Positions 47,701-56,264 of a stretch of 64,000 nt of DNA are shown here, piece by piece. The translations under genes and the position numbers were made by a program. Origin of the DNA: Closterium sp. Naga37s-1 (taxonomy: Eukaryota; Streptophyta; Zygnematophyceae; Desmidiales; Closteriaceae); contig CANJKZ010000977.1 of NCBI GenBank assembly GCA_947471745.1, positions 1,302,001-1,366,000 on the forward strand, given 5' to 3'. The notes under the pieces are model-generated. The model saw only the letters and a program-made list of their open reading frames with translations, had not been told where the DNA came from and did not search any database. The stretch's first letter is position 1, and every line of letters begins with the position of its first letter.

Positions 47701-49798
47701 CAGCCCCTCTCTCTTCCTTCACCTCGCTCTTCCTTATGCCCCCACCATCCGTACGAGCCTCTCGGTGTGCATTCATTTGCCGTCTCCTCTTCTATCCAAC
47801 ATGAGCTGTTTTGGTTATTTTTTAGTCGACTCAAAAATAGGCCCTTGCTGCTTTGTCCGTTCTCCTCTAGCCTCTCTCTTCCTTCACCTCGCTCTTCCTT
47901 ATGCCCCGGCCTTCCTCAGCTCCTCAAGCCCCGGCACATCTTAGCCATGGTGGGGCCTGGCCGCACAGCAACCATCTCCGACGCCGCAACAGGGAGGCAG
48001 GCTGTTTCTTTAACCTTACCATGGTGGGCCCCACCATCTCCGATGCCGCAACAGGCAGACAAGCAGGCAAACACGCATGCTCCACTGGGCCGTCCTCAAT
48101 CCTGTTTACAACCCCTCCTCATTCCTTATCACCTGACTTCGCCCTACTTCTCTCCTCTCAGCTTCTCCAGCCGCGACACATCTTGGCCATGGTGGGACCT
48201 GGCCGCGCAGCAACCATCTCTGATGCCACAGCAGGCAGGCAGCAGGCTCTACTGGGAATCCTATCTAGAACCCCTGCTCATTCTTCATTGTTCCTCTTTC
48301 CGCCTCTCTCGTTCTCCCTTCTGTTCACACCTCGCAGCTCCTCAAGCCGCGACACATCTTGGCCATGGTGGGCCCCGGCCGCACAGCAACCATCTCCGAC
48401 ACTGCAGCAGGCAGGATGGCTGTTGGTTTAACCCCTCAGAAATAACCCTGCTAGATTCTCACCCTCCCTCCTCCCCATCCCACAGCTCCTCAAGCCCCGG
48501 CATATCCTGGCCATGGTAGGCCCTGGCCGCACAGCAACCATCTCAGACGCTGCATCAGGCAGGCTCTACTGGGCGTTCACGCTCGTTGATTCCGCCGATC
48601 CGACGGTCAGCAGCGCGCGGTCCAGCGGGGGGGAGGAGGCGAGGGGGAAGATTCTGCGGGCGTTTGAGGGGTGGGATGTGGTGACTCAGCTGGTCAAGGC
48701 CACTCCCCCCGACCTCATTCTCGAGCGCCGCGTGCTCGACCTCCCGCCCCTGCCCTTCTGGGTCGAAGGCCGCACCGCTCTCCTCGGAGGTACGCTATTA
48801 GTTTTGAGACGTCTCAAAATTCGCGTGCTCGACCTCCCGTCCCTTCCCTTCTGGGTCCAAGGGAGGGCGACTCTCCTAGGAGGTACAGCCCGCCTTCAGT
48901 GCACTACCCTCTGCCTTCCCTGCATTTCATTTCTGCCTGCCTGAATCGGCCACTGTCTGTCCAGAAGCAGCGTATGCAGTGAGGCAACACTGGGAAAGAA
49001 AACCATGCTTCCTCTGCTTGTGTTTCCTTTCAATATCTCCCCTCCCTTCCTTTTTCGGCATTTCCCTCGGCATGTGTTCCCTTTCGATATCCACTCTGCC
49101 TTTTTTTCACCCTCCTGGCTGGGGCCTATCTCCATTTGCTCATGTTTCGGCTGTATATCTGCTTTGCCTTCCAATCGGTTGCCTTATCTGTCCAGATGCG
49201 GCGCATGCAGTGACGCCAGCGCTGGGGCAGGGTGCTAATATGGCGTTTGAGGATGCGGCTCAGCTGGTGGAGTGCCTCCGGGTGCACTCCCATGCCAGGT
49301 GGGTTGTCAGGTTGGTTTTCAGGTGGGTTGTCAGGTGGGTTGTCAGGTGGGCGCACCCCCATGCCAGGTTGGTTGTTGTCAGGCGGGTTGTCGGGTAGGC
49401 ACAATCACATGCCATTTGGTTGTTGGTGCATTAGGCGCTGGGTTGCAGGTGACGTGATATTTCAATATCATCATTCCCTGTACTGCCAAAAGATATACGA
49501 GGAAGAGAATATGAAGTGCTCTCCTCCACATGCGTCCCACCCCTCTCTCTGCAGTGACGCCTTACTCTCCTTCCAGTCCATCCGCATGCCGCGGGTGCAA
49601 GCCGTGGTGTCACAGAACGTTGCATCCTCCAAGAAGATATACGAGGATGAAGAAGAGGAGGGAAAAGAGAGGGAGAGCAGCAAGGGAACTGAGGCAGGAG
49701 CAGGTGCAACAACGGCAGGAAAGGGAGGGGGAGAAGATTCTGAATTATATCATTACCTGTACTCCTATGATACAGTTCCTCTTGACAGTTCTTCTTGA
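44745..49798 (+). CDS. FAD-dependent monooxygenase paralogue 1 (group A, ZEP/CTF2-like)
   Basis: Group A flavin monooxygenases use FAD and NAD(P)H to hydroxylate or epoxidise an organic substrate; substrate unknown here. Exons: 44745-45272, 45732-45839, 46452-46793, 47397-47531, 48486-48789, 49196-49298, 49555-49798, giving 587 residues. The Rossmann motif VIVGGGLAGFALAIGLRNLG is at about 153-172, the DG motif LLLGADGIHSEAR at about 329-341, and the GD motif DAAHAVTPALGQGANMAFED at about 473-492, its first codon made across the exon 5/6 splice. Exon 2 ends in a GC donor (CCCCAG|GCATGT). The N-terminus is Ser/Ala-rich and transit-like; the start is uncertain, with other ATGs at 44,796 and about 45,041. 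Its C-terminal tail differs from the other paralogues (ends ...PLDSSS). It is tail-to-tail with FMO2. Confidence 0.85.
45346..45665 (+). pseudogene. FMO1 intron 1: partial copies of exons 1 and 2
   Basis: At 45,346-45,384 the end of exon 1 recurs (TIGLRNIGIDAQ) with a GTGAGT donor. At 45,591-45,660 the start of exon 2 recurs (VYEARREVGGGEGTIISLFP) and then diverges. The real exon 2 begins at 45,732. Confidence 0.85.
45895..46140 (+). pseudogene. FMO1 intron 2: two copies of the exon 2 end with GC donors
   Basis: Two partial copies of LFPNGLRALSRIDPAIVPQ end near 45,965 and 46,127. Both keep the unusual CCCCAG|GCATGT junction of the real exon 2. Confidence 0.85.
46281..46382. repeat. 19-bp tandem repeat in FMO1 intron 2
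   Basis: Five or so units of GCGATGTTTAATCGCATGT. Each unit can pair GCGAT with ATCGC. Confidence 0.92.
46865..47046 (+). pseudogene. FMO1 intron 3: three copies of the exon 3 end
   Basis: Three decaying repeats of the stretch TTTCTTGCGGCAACGAGCAT...GTGCGCGTGG, near 46,869, 46,940 and 46,996, each reduced in similarity to the exon end at 46,793. Confidence 0.75.
47255..47306 (+). pseudogene. FMO1 partial copy of the exon 4 start
   Basis: CCTCTGCTGCTGGGGCCAGACTGCATTCACTC repeats the DG-motif start of exon 4 (LLLGADGIHS) with GAD changed to GPD. FMO2 and FMO3 carry a similar partial copy in the same intron. Confidence 0.75.
47521..47615 (+). repeat. 25-bp repeat of the FMO1 exon 4 donor region
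   Basis: The exon end plus donor (CTGCCCCCACCCT|GTATGTGCCT) is repeated about three times at a 25-bp period. Each repeat has its own GTAT or GTAC donor-like site. Confidence 0.82.
47818..47837. repeat. Palindrome insertion in FMO1 intron 4
   Basis: TTTTTAGTCGACTCAAAAA. The surrounding intron is itself duplicated (about 47,600-47,720 and 47,740-47,890); the first copy lacks this palindrome at the matching point, so it marks an insertion or local rearrangement. Confidence 0.8.
47921..48425 (+). pseudogene. FMO1 intron 4: three partial copies of the exon 5 start
   Basis: Three copies of the exon 5 beginning (LLKPRHILAMVGPGRTATIS plus DAATGR) begin near 47,930, 48,166 and 48,340, before the real exon at 48,486. 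Each follows a pyrimidine-rich acceptor-like tract; each diverges after the GR codons. A weaker fragment lies at 48,020-48,060. Confidence 0.85.
48802..48885 (+). pseudogene. Perfect 18-bp palindrome followed by a copy of the FMO1 exon 5 end
   Basis: The perfect palindrome TTTTGAGACGTCTCAAAA is at 48,802-48,819, 12 bp after the exon 5 donor. Directly after it the exon end is repeated (RVLDLPSLPFWVQGRATLLGG), beginning inside the palindrome flank. Confidence 0.88.
49290..49400 (+). repeat. Tandem donor repeats after FMO1 exon 6
   Basis: The exon 6 junction CCAG|GTGGGTTGT is repeated several times at 12-bp spacing (GTGGGTTGTCAG units), with a second CCCATGCCAGGTTGG block. Each unit offers an AG|GTGGG donor. 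Confidence 0.85.
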
Positions 49799-50119
49799 AT
49801 GGTCTGGTCTTGAAGGGTCCTTGAGGGGTTTTAGCTCCATGCATGCATGTACCCATATGATTTACCATAGTTTCTCTTATAATGACACGTTTGTTAGCAA
49901 GGGTCTAAAGAACTAACTTAGTAGGAAGAATGATAGAATTGGGGTAAGGGGTGAGGGGTACAAGAAGGACATCGAGAGTATTTTGTACAGCCTAGATAAC
50001 CTATATTACATAATTTGACAAAGGGCACATTACTGCACAACACTTCAAAAATCCTCCTCCCAAACCTCAATGTCATAACCATCCTAGTCAGGATCACCCG
50101 GCACAACACTCGCAACATC
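49799..50119. other. Convergent 3' region between FMO1 and FMO2
   Basis: Both genes end here. At about 50,040-50,100 the - strand has a copy of the last exon's end (GYDIEVWEEDF), placed downstream of the FMO2 stop. Confidence 0.6.
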
Positions 50120-53100
50120 CTACTCCAAAACTACAATGTCATAACCGTACAGCTCCTCATCAGGGTCACGCCCCTCTCGTGCCGCCGCTGCAGCTGATGC
50201 CGTCTGTACCTCTTCAATCTTTGGCGCTGCTTTCGCCTCACTTCCATCACCACCTGCTGCATCCTTATCTTTCCCCTCTTTCTCCTTGTCAAACACCTTC
50301 TTTGTTTGGGCAGTGTTCCGTGCTGACACTGCTTGCACTCGTGACATGCGGATGGATTGGAAGGAGCTACGAGCATCACTGGGAGGGGGCAGGAGAAGGG
50401 GAAGGGGGATGGGAAAGGGTGGGGATGAATGTGCGGTTGTGTTTTAGGGCGTTCCAAATACCCACCCGTGAGCGGAGGGATTGGAAAGAGTGAAGAACTT
50501 CACACCTGAACATGCAAAAACATTCCTGTGGTCCAATACAAATTTCTACACCTATGGGATTGTTTTGTAACAACAGGGGGAGACGGTTTTTTTTTTTTTT
50601 TTTTTTAACGCCTGCGAGTGAACAATACAAGTTAATCACCTGACAAGCACCCACCTGACAAGCGAGTTTGCCCGGAGGCACTCCACCAGCTGAGCCGCAT
50701 CCTCAAACGCCAGATTGCCTCCCTGCCCCAACGCTGGCGTCACTGCATGCGCCGCATCTGGACACACGGGAGGGTAGAGGGCAGAGGGAAATGCGGGGAG
50801 GGCAGAGGGCAAGCAGGAGTGGAATCAAGAACCAAGCAGTTGACCTCTGCCTGTGCACTTGAGCACGGTACCACAGAAAACGGGGAATACAAGTGGAAGA
50901 GTTGTTCCCATGTACATAACAAGCGACACATGACATAACAAGCCACACATGACATAACAAGCGACACATGACATAACAAGCCACACATGACATAACAAGC
51001 GACACATGACATAACAAGCAGCACATGACATAACAAGCCACACATGACATAACAAGCGACACATGACATAACAAGCCGCACATGACATAACAAGCGACAC
51101 ATGACATAACAAGCCACACATGACATAACAAGCGACACATGACATAACAAGCCACACATGACATAACAAGCGACACATGACATAACAAGCCACACATGAC
51201 ATAACAAGCGACACATGACATAACAAGCCACACATGACATAAGCGACACATGACATAACAAGCCACACATGACATAACAAGCGACACATGACATAACAAG
51301 CCATACATGACATAACAAGCCACACATGACATAACAAGCGACACATGACATAACAAGCGACACATGACATAACAAGCGACACATGACATAACAAGCGACA
51401 CATGACATAACAAGCCACACATGACATAACAAGCCACACATGACATAACAAGCCACACATGACATAACAAGCCACACATGACATAAAAAGCCACACATGA
51501 CATAACAAGCGACACATGACATAACAAGCCACACATGACATAAGCGACACATGACATAACAAGCCACACATGACATAACAAGCGACACATGACATAACAA
51601 GCCACACATGACATAACAAACCACACATGACATAACAAGCGACACATGACATAACAAGCCACACATGACATAACAAGCCACACATGACATAACAAGACAC
51701 ACATGACATAACAAGCGACACATGACATAACCAGCCACACATGACATGACAAGCCACACGCCATCACCACTGCAGTACCTCCCAGGAGAACCATACCTCC
51801 CGTGAGAGCCGTACCTCCCATGAGCGCTACCCTCCCATGTACCCAGAAGGGCAGGGGCGGGAGGTCGAGCACACGACTCTCGCGAATGAGCTCAGGAGAA
51901 GTGGCCTTCACCAGCTTCTCCACCGCATCCCACCCCTCAAAAGCCCGCAGAATTTTCTCCCTCGCCTCCTCCCCCCCACTGGACGGCGCGCTGCTGACCG
52001 TCGGATCGGCGGAATCAACGAGCGCGAGCGACCAGTAGAGCCTTCCGGCTCCAGCATCGCCAGTGGTTGCAGTGCGGTCGACACCGATTATGGTGTTTAC
52101 CTGACGTGGCTGCACCATCTGCATGTTGGGAAGAGAAGGGAAGGTGGAGTCGTGTTTTGAGTCGACTCAATGCACTTTAGGTGGGAGGAGCAAGTACTGG
52201 GTGGGAGTAGAGAGGGACACAGCGGGTGGGAGCAGAGAGGCACACAGGGTGTGGGAGCAGAGAGGCACACAGGGTGTGGGAGCAGAGAGGCACACAGCGG
52301 GTGGGAGTAGAGAGGGACACAGCGGGTGGGAGCAGAGAGGCACACAGGGTGTGGGAGCAGAGAGGCACATAGGGTGGGGGAAGAGGGGCAGATACGGGGT
52401 GCAGGCAGAGGGGACACAACGGGTAGGGGGGCACGCACTGGGTGGGGGCAGAGGGAGCTGTCGATGATGGCCCTCCAATGGGTTCTGCCGTTGTCCCGTG
52501 CACTCACTCCCTCGCCTGCTGTCCCCACCAGCACCTGTTTCCGTGCCTCCGAGTGAATGCCGTCTGCTCCCAGCAGCAGCGGGGTCTGGCGAATGGGGAG
52601 GTTCAGGGAAAGAAATGCCAGTCAAGTGCGGTGGAGAGAGGTACTAGTAGTGGAAAGAGGTACTAGTAGGTACCATACCATGACGAGGGAGAGAGCATGG
52701 GAGAGCACGAGAGGGTGTCCGTGTGTGAACGCCAGCAGCAAAGGGGATTGGCGGACGGGAGGGAACAAAAGTAGGGGTGAAGCACGGTGGAAAGGGGTAT
52801 GACGAGGCATAGAGTGGTTGCCGTCTGCACCTAGCAGGAGCAGACGCATGGCGGACGGGAGAGAAGAAAAAGAGGAGGTAGCAGTCCCACGGCTCTTGAT
52901 CGTGTGATCAAAAGAGAGTGTCGTTGAGAGTTCTCGAGAACTCTCGTGATCGTGTGATTAATACATTTCTTGCCTTGCCACCTCTCTCCCTCCCCCCCAC
53001 TCCCCCACTCCGTCTCCCCCCCCATCCCACCCTTCACACAAAACCATCCCTCACCTTCCTCCAGCGGTCCGGGTATTAGATCCGAGCGAGTACAGACATG

Positions 53101-55243
53101 CGCGTGGATATATAGCATGCATCTCCGCATCTAACCCCTCCCCACATCCTACTCACTCTCATGCTCCATCTAAGGGAGCTCCAGTGCTGGCTCCAGGATG
53201 GCAAGGCAGTCCCCAAGGGACATGCCTTCGCCCGGTACCCCCACAGGTGGGTTTTCCACCTGAGCCGCGAAATTACATTTCGTCATGAAGCTCACCTTCC
53301 TCCTCTGCTCACCTCCACCTCCAGCAACCGCTCTTCACCGCCGGAAATCTGTTCAAAAACGCATTTCACCGAGCCAATCCTGGTGCCTGCGCCACTTCCC
53401 TCACTGCCCCCTTCCTCTTTATGGTCCTCCTCTCCCTGCGTAAACCCCACGAGCCTGTGCCCAGCATGGACGGCATCGTTTGGCAGCATCCCGAGCAACA
53501 CGTCGAGCACCTCTTGCCAGCGGATGTTCAGCAGGGGGAATCCAAAGCGGGCAGTCATGTTGGACCCGAGGTTCCACTGAAAAAGAATATCGCCGGTTGG
53601 AGAGCGGCCGAGAATGGTGGGGTCAGGTACTCCTCGAGATATGAGCTGAGGGAAAGAGGAGATGGAAGGGAATGGGGGAAAGACAGGAGGCAAGCAACGG
53701 TATTACCAACACATGCACGCATCACCAACAAATGTCGGCATCACCATCACATGCACGCAGCGCAATCACATGCAGCAATCACCATCACATGCAGCAATCA
53801 CCATCACATGCAGAAATTACTCTCACACATAGCAATCGTCATCACATGCAGCCACACCCATCACATGCCTGGGGCACAATGGCAGGGTCAATTCGGAGTG
53901 CCCTGAGCCCGTTGGGTAAGAGAGGGAGCATGCATGCGACTGCTACTCACTATCCCATGAAAGCATCACCGACACACACACCACACCCATCACATGCCTG
54001 GGGCACAATGGCAGGGTCGATTCTGTTGAGCGCCCTGAGTCCGTTGGGATAGAGAGTGATGAGGGTTCCCTCGCCTACCACCCCGTCCCGTGCCTCGTAT
54101 ACCTGCACGTGGGGATGTGGCATGATACATGGTATGTGGCATTAGAAATGGGGCATGTCATGTGGCATAAAGAATGAGGCATGGCATGTTGGAATGGCTT
54201 TCGGGACATCTCAAAAGCTCTCCCCTCGCACCTCATCGCATCCCTCGTACACCTGGATTTGGGAATATGGCTCAGGTGTAGCATGGGCTGGCGTGCGGCA
54301 TGGCACGGAATGGCATGGCATGGCATGTCATGGCATGAAATGGCATGGCATCGCAGGGCATGACATGTGAAACTCAATTCTTCATGTTGTCGCATGGATG
54401 GTGTGTAGAGCCTAAAATGCCATGAGGCGACATACACGGATAAGTACGTAACACAGACATTTCCATCTGCAATCACAGCGCACGACCAGAAACATGATGA
54501 CATGTTAGATGCAATGGTGACATACATGTTTTAAGACGTCTCGTGCATACATGTTTCATGGAACAACCGACCAGCCTGCATGCATGTCAAGCATGATTTC
54601 TAAATTGCATTGTGCAGGCACAATGGGAATACAGTAAGGATCAAGTTTCAGAAACAGGACTGATATGGTAACTATGCATCATGATGAAAAGCTATTCACA
54701 TCATAATTTCAACAATCTTAGCTGATTCTCACATTTGTTTTTCCTGATTTCCAGCGTTTTTTCCTGATTCGACCCCTCTTACCTATTGGTTCCAGCTTCG
54801 AGGCAACACCCCACCTGCGCGTCAATCCCAATGTTCCGGAGGCCAATAGCAGTTGCGAGGCCGGCCAATCCTCCACCCACAATGACCGCCTCCGACACTG
54901 CTGGCCCACCTGTGCCGTTGCTGCTCGCCGAAGCAGCAGGAGAAGACGCAGAGGCAGCAACACCCCTCCAATAGCCTCTAAGTTCAAAATTGAGAGTCCC
55001 AGACGGCCTCGCCGCAAAAAAACGTCTTCGTAAGAGGCTGCTGTCGCTGCTGCTGAAGCTTTTGTTGATGCTGCCAGAACCACGGCACTCAGCATGTGAG
55101 GCTTGATTCTTGAAACGAATCAGCTGATAATGCAATTTCCTGCTCAGAGATGGTGACATTGTTTTCCGCGGGTCAACGAGATGGACGGTTGAGATGCGTG
55201 TTGCTTCCGGAACGGCCGACGCGATGTGCGACATGGCCGCCAT
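50120..55243 (-). CDS. FAD-dependent monooxygenase paralogue 2
   Basis: Same family and exon plan as FMO1. Exons on the - strand: 55243-54815, 54102-53998, 53645-53313, 52585-52439, 52118-51815, 50757-50655, 50378-50120, giving 559 residues. Rossmann motif VIVGGGLAGLATAIGLRNIG at about 120-139, DG motif LLLGADGIHSEAR at about 292-304, GD motif DAAHAVTPALGQGGNLAFED at about 440-459. Exon 2 again ends in a GC donor. Exons 5 and 6 are exactly as long as in FMO1 (304 and 103 nt). The N-terminus is Ser/Arg-rich and transit-like. The stop TAG comes earlier than in FMO3 and FMO4, cutting the tail after YDIVVLE; the codons beyond still resemble the paralogues' ...VASVV. Intron 5 is expanded by a 19-bp satellite. 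Confidence 0.87.
50583..50606. repeat. Poly-T tract in FMO2 intron 6
   Basis: A run of about 20 T. Read on the - strand it is poly-A. Confidence 0.9.
50909..51758. repeat. 19-bp satellite in FMO2 intron 5, ~45 units
   Basis: Units of CACATGACATAACAAGCGA, with G/C alternation (AAGCGAC or AAGCCAC). Two units (about 51,240 and 51,545) lack three bases (ATAAGC for ATAACAAGC). Long open frames on the - strand through it are a by-product of the repeat. Confidence 0.96.
51772..51832 (-). repeat. 18-nt tandem donor repeats at the end of FMO2 exon 5
   Basis: On the - strand GGAG|GTACGGCTCTCACGGGAG|GTATGG...GGGAG|GTACTG places three GT donors 18 nt apart. Each step adds six in-frame residues of TALTGG type. 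Confidence 0.85.
52155..52170. repeat. Palindrome TTTTGAGTCGACTCAA in FMO2 intron 4
   Basis: Sits between the donor-derived minisatellite of exon 4 and the acceptor of exon 5. Confidence 0.85.
52175..52440 (-). repeat. 24-25 bp minisatellite made from the FMO2 exon 4 donor
   Basis: About ten units. Read on the - strand each is like CTCTGCTCCCACACCCTGTGTGCC, a copy of the exon end and donor (CTGCCCCCACCCA|GTGCGTGCC). Confidence 0.88.
52715..52860 (-). pseudogene. FMO2 intron 3: two copies of the exon 4 start
   Basis: On the - strand, near 52,860-52,815 and 52,750-52,715, fragments read like the DG-motif start (RLLLLGADGNH; PLLLAFTH) after pyrimidine-rich acceptor-like tracts. Confidence 0.65.
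53690..53925 (-). repeat. FMO2 intron 2: (ATCACATGCA)-rich repeats and a partial exon 2 copy
   Basis: Imperfect repeats of CACATGCAGCAATCACCAT run from about 53,740 to 53,860. At 53,874-53,925 the - strand repeats the end of exon 2 (NGLRAL...IDPAIVPQ) with the GC donor GCATGTGATGGG. Confidence 0.8.
54195..54260 (-). pseudogene. FMO2 intron 1: truncated exon 2 copy ending at a palindrome variant
   Basis: On the - strand the start of exon 2 recurs (VYEGCDEVRGE) and is cut off by CTTTTGAGATGTCCCGAAAG (54,196-54,215), a decayed form of the window palindrome. Confidence 0.75.
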
Positions 55244-56264
55244 GATACTACCGGAGCGTTCGATTACGACGCTGCCACCAAAAACTGAAGCCGTTCGTTT
55301 CGGTTACTAAAAAGTAAGAACGACTACACAGTCACACTGACTGTTGAGGAGGTAGATTGTAGAAATTGAGGGCTTGCGGAAGCTCTGGAATGCCGAACCT
55401 GAATCCATGGCATCTCGCATACCAAATGGTGGAAGGCTCGATAAGGAAGTGACGTTCTCGAGCCGAGCTGGCATCTGAACCGGCGGGATGGCTGGATTCC
55501 GTTTTGTTCGCGATTGCAGTTTCCATTCATCTCGTCCTTCCATTTGGGAGCAGGACGAATCACAAGCACATAGATAAACTAGCACATTGCTGGGTGGGAC
55601 CTGAAAAGTCACACCTGGTTCTTGTGAAGTCGAACCAAACCAAGGACAACAACAAGTGAAGAGCCTGTGTGAACCGGTGCTTGGCTCAAAGTGGCTGGCT
55701 CTTCGAAGTTCAAGCACTTTTCACCTTGGCTGTGGGGTGTGACTTGCCTCGGGAAACACGAGCCTGGTTTGTAACTAGAATTTGTGGTTCCTGGTGCAAA
55801 ACTGAGAATGTGGTTCCTGGACGGAACAGCCGAGCCTGGCGGGGAGTGAGGCTCAGGTTTGGGAATACGGGTTCGGGTATGTTCCGGTACGAGTAGGTCC
55901 TAAGAGAAGACACGAAAATGACATAATTACGTTCAAGAAAAAAAAGAAAACATGAGTAGGAGAATGAGGGGGGGTACTGAAAATGAAAAGGGGAAATAGA
56001 ATACGAGAACTAAGAAAAATGACAATATCACGCGTCATAAATCAATCTCATTCGCCAAAAAACAATTGTGCTCCTTGGCATATTCATAAAAGGTTTGGAT
56101 AGCCACAACAAGAGGTTAAACTCTTCAAGCTGACACAATTTTGAACTGATCAAACACTGTTTCCAAGCAGGTAGACGTATCATACATTTCTAGACATGCA
56201 GATTCCTCAAACCTGGTAATTACTTCCCACAAACAAACAAACAAACAAACAAACAACCCACGAA
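55244..56264. other. Spacer upstream of FMO2, duplicated upstream of FMO3
   Basis: No gene seen. Stretches at about 55,375-55,600 and 55,680-55,880 match 61,010-61,250 and 61,390-61,600 closely, so the tandem duplication unit of the cluster includes gene plus 5' flank. A CAAA tetranucleotide repeat lies at 56,228-56,257. Confidence 0.7.

Noticed and set aside
50703..52124. 473- and 339-codon frames with LLCHVWLVMSCVACYVM repeats on the - strand
   Set aside because: By-product of the 19-bp satellite in FMO2 intron 5, read through adjoining true exons 5 and 6.
53161..53260. Plus-strand frame LRELQCWLQDGKAVPKGHAF within FMO2 intron 3
   Set aside because: It looks protein-like and has CACAG|GTGGG after it, but it is isolated, has no partner exon and no family match that I recognise.
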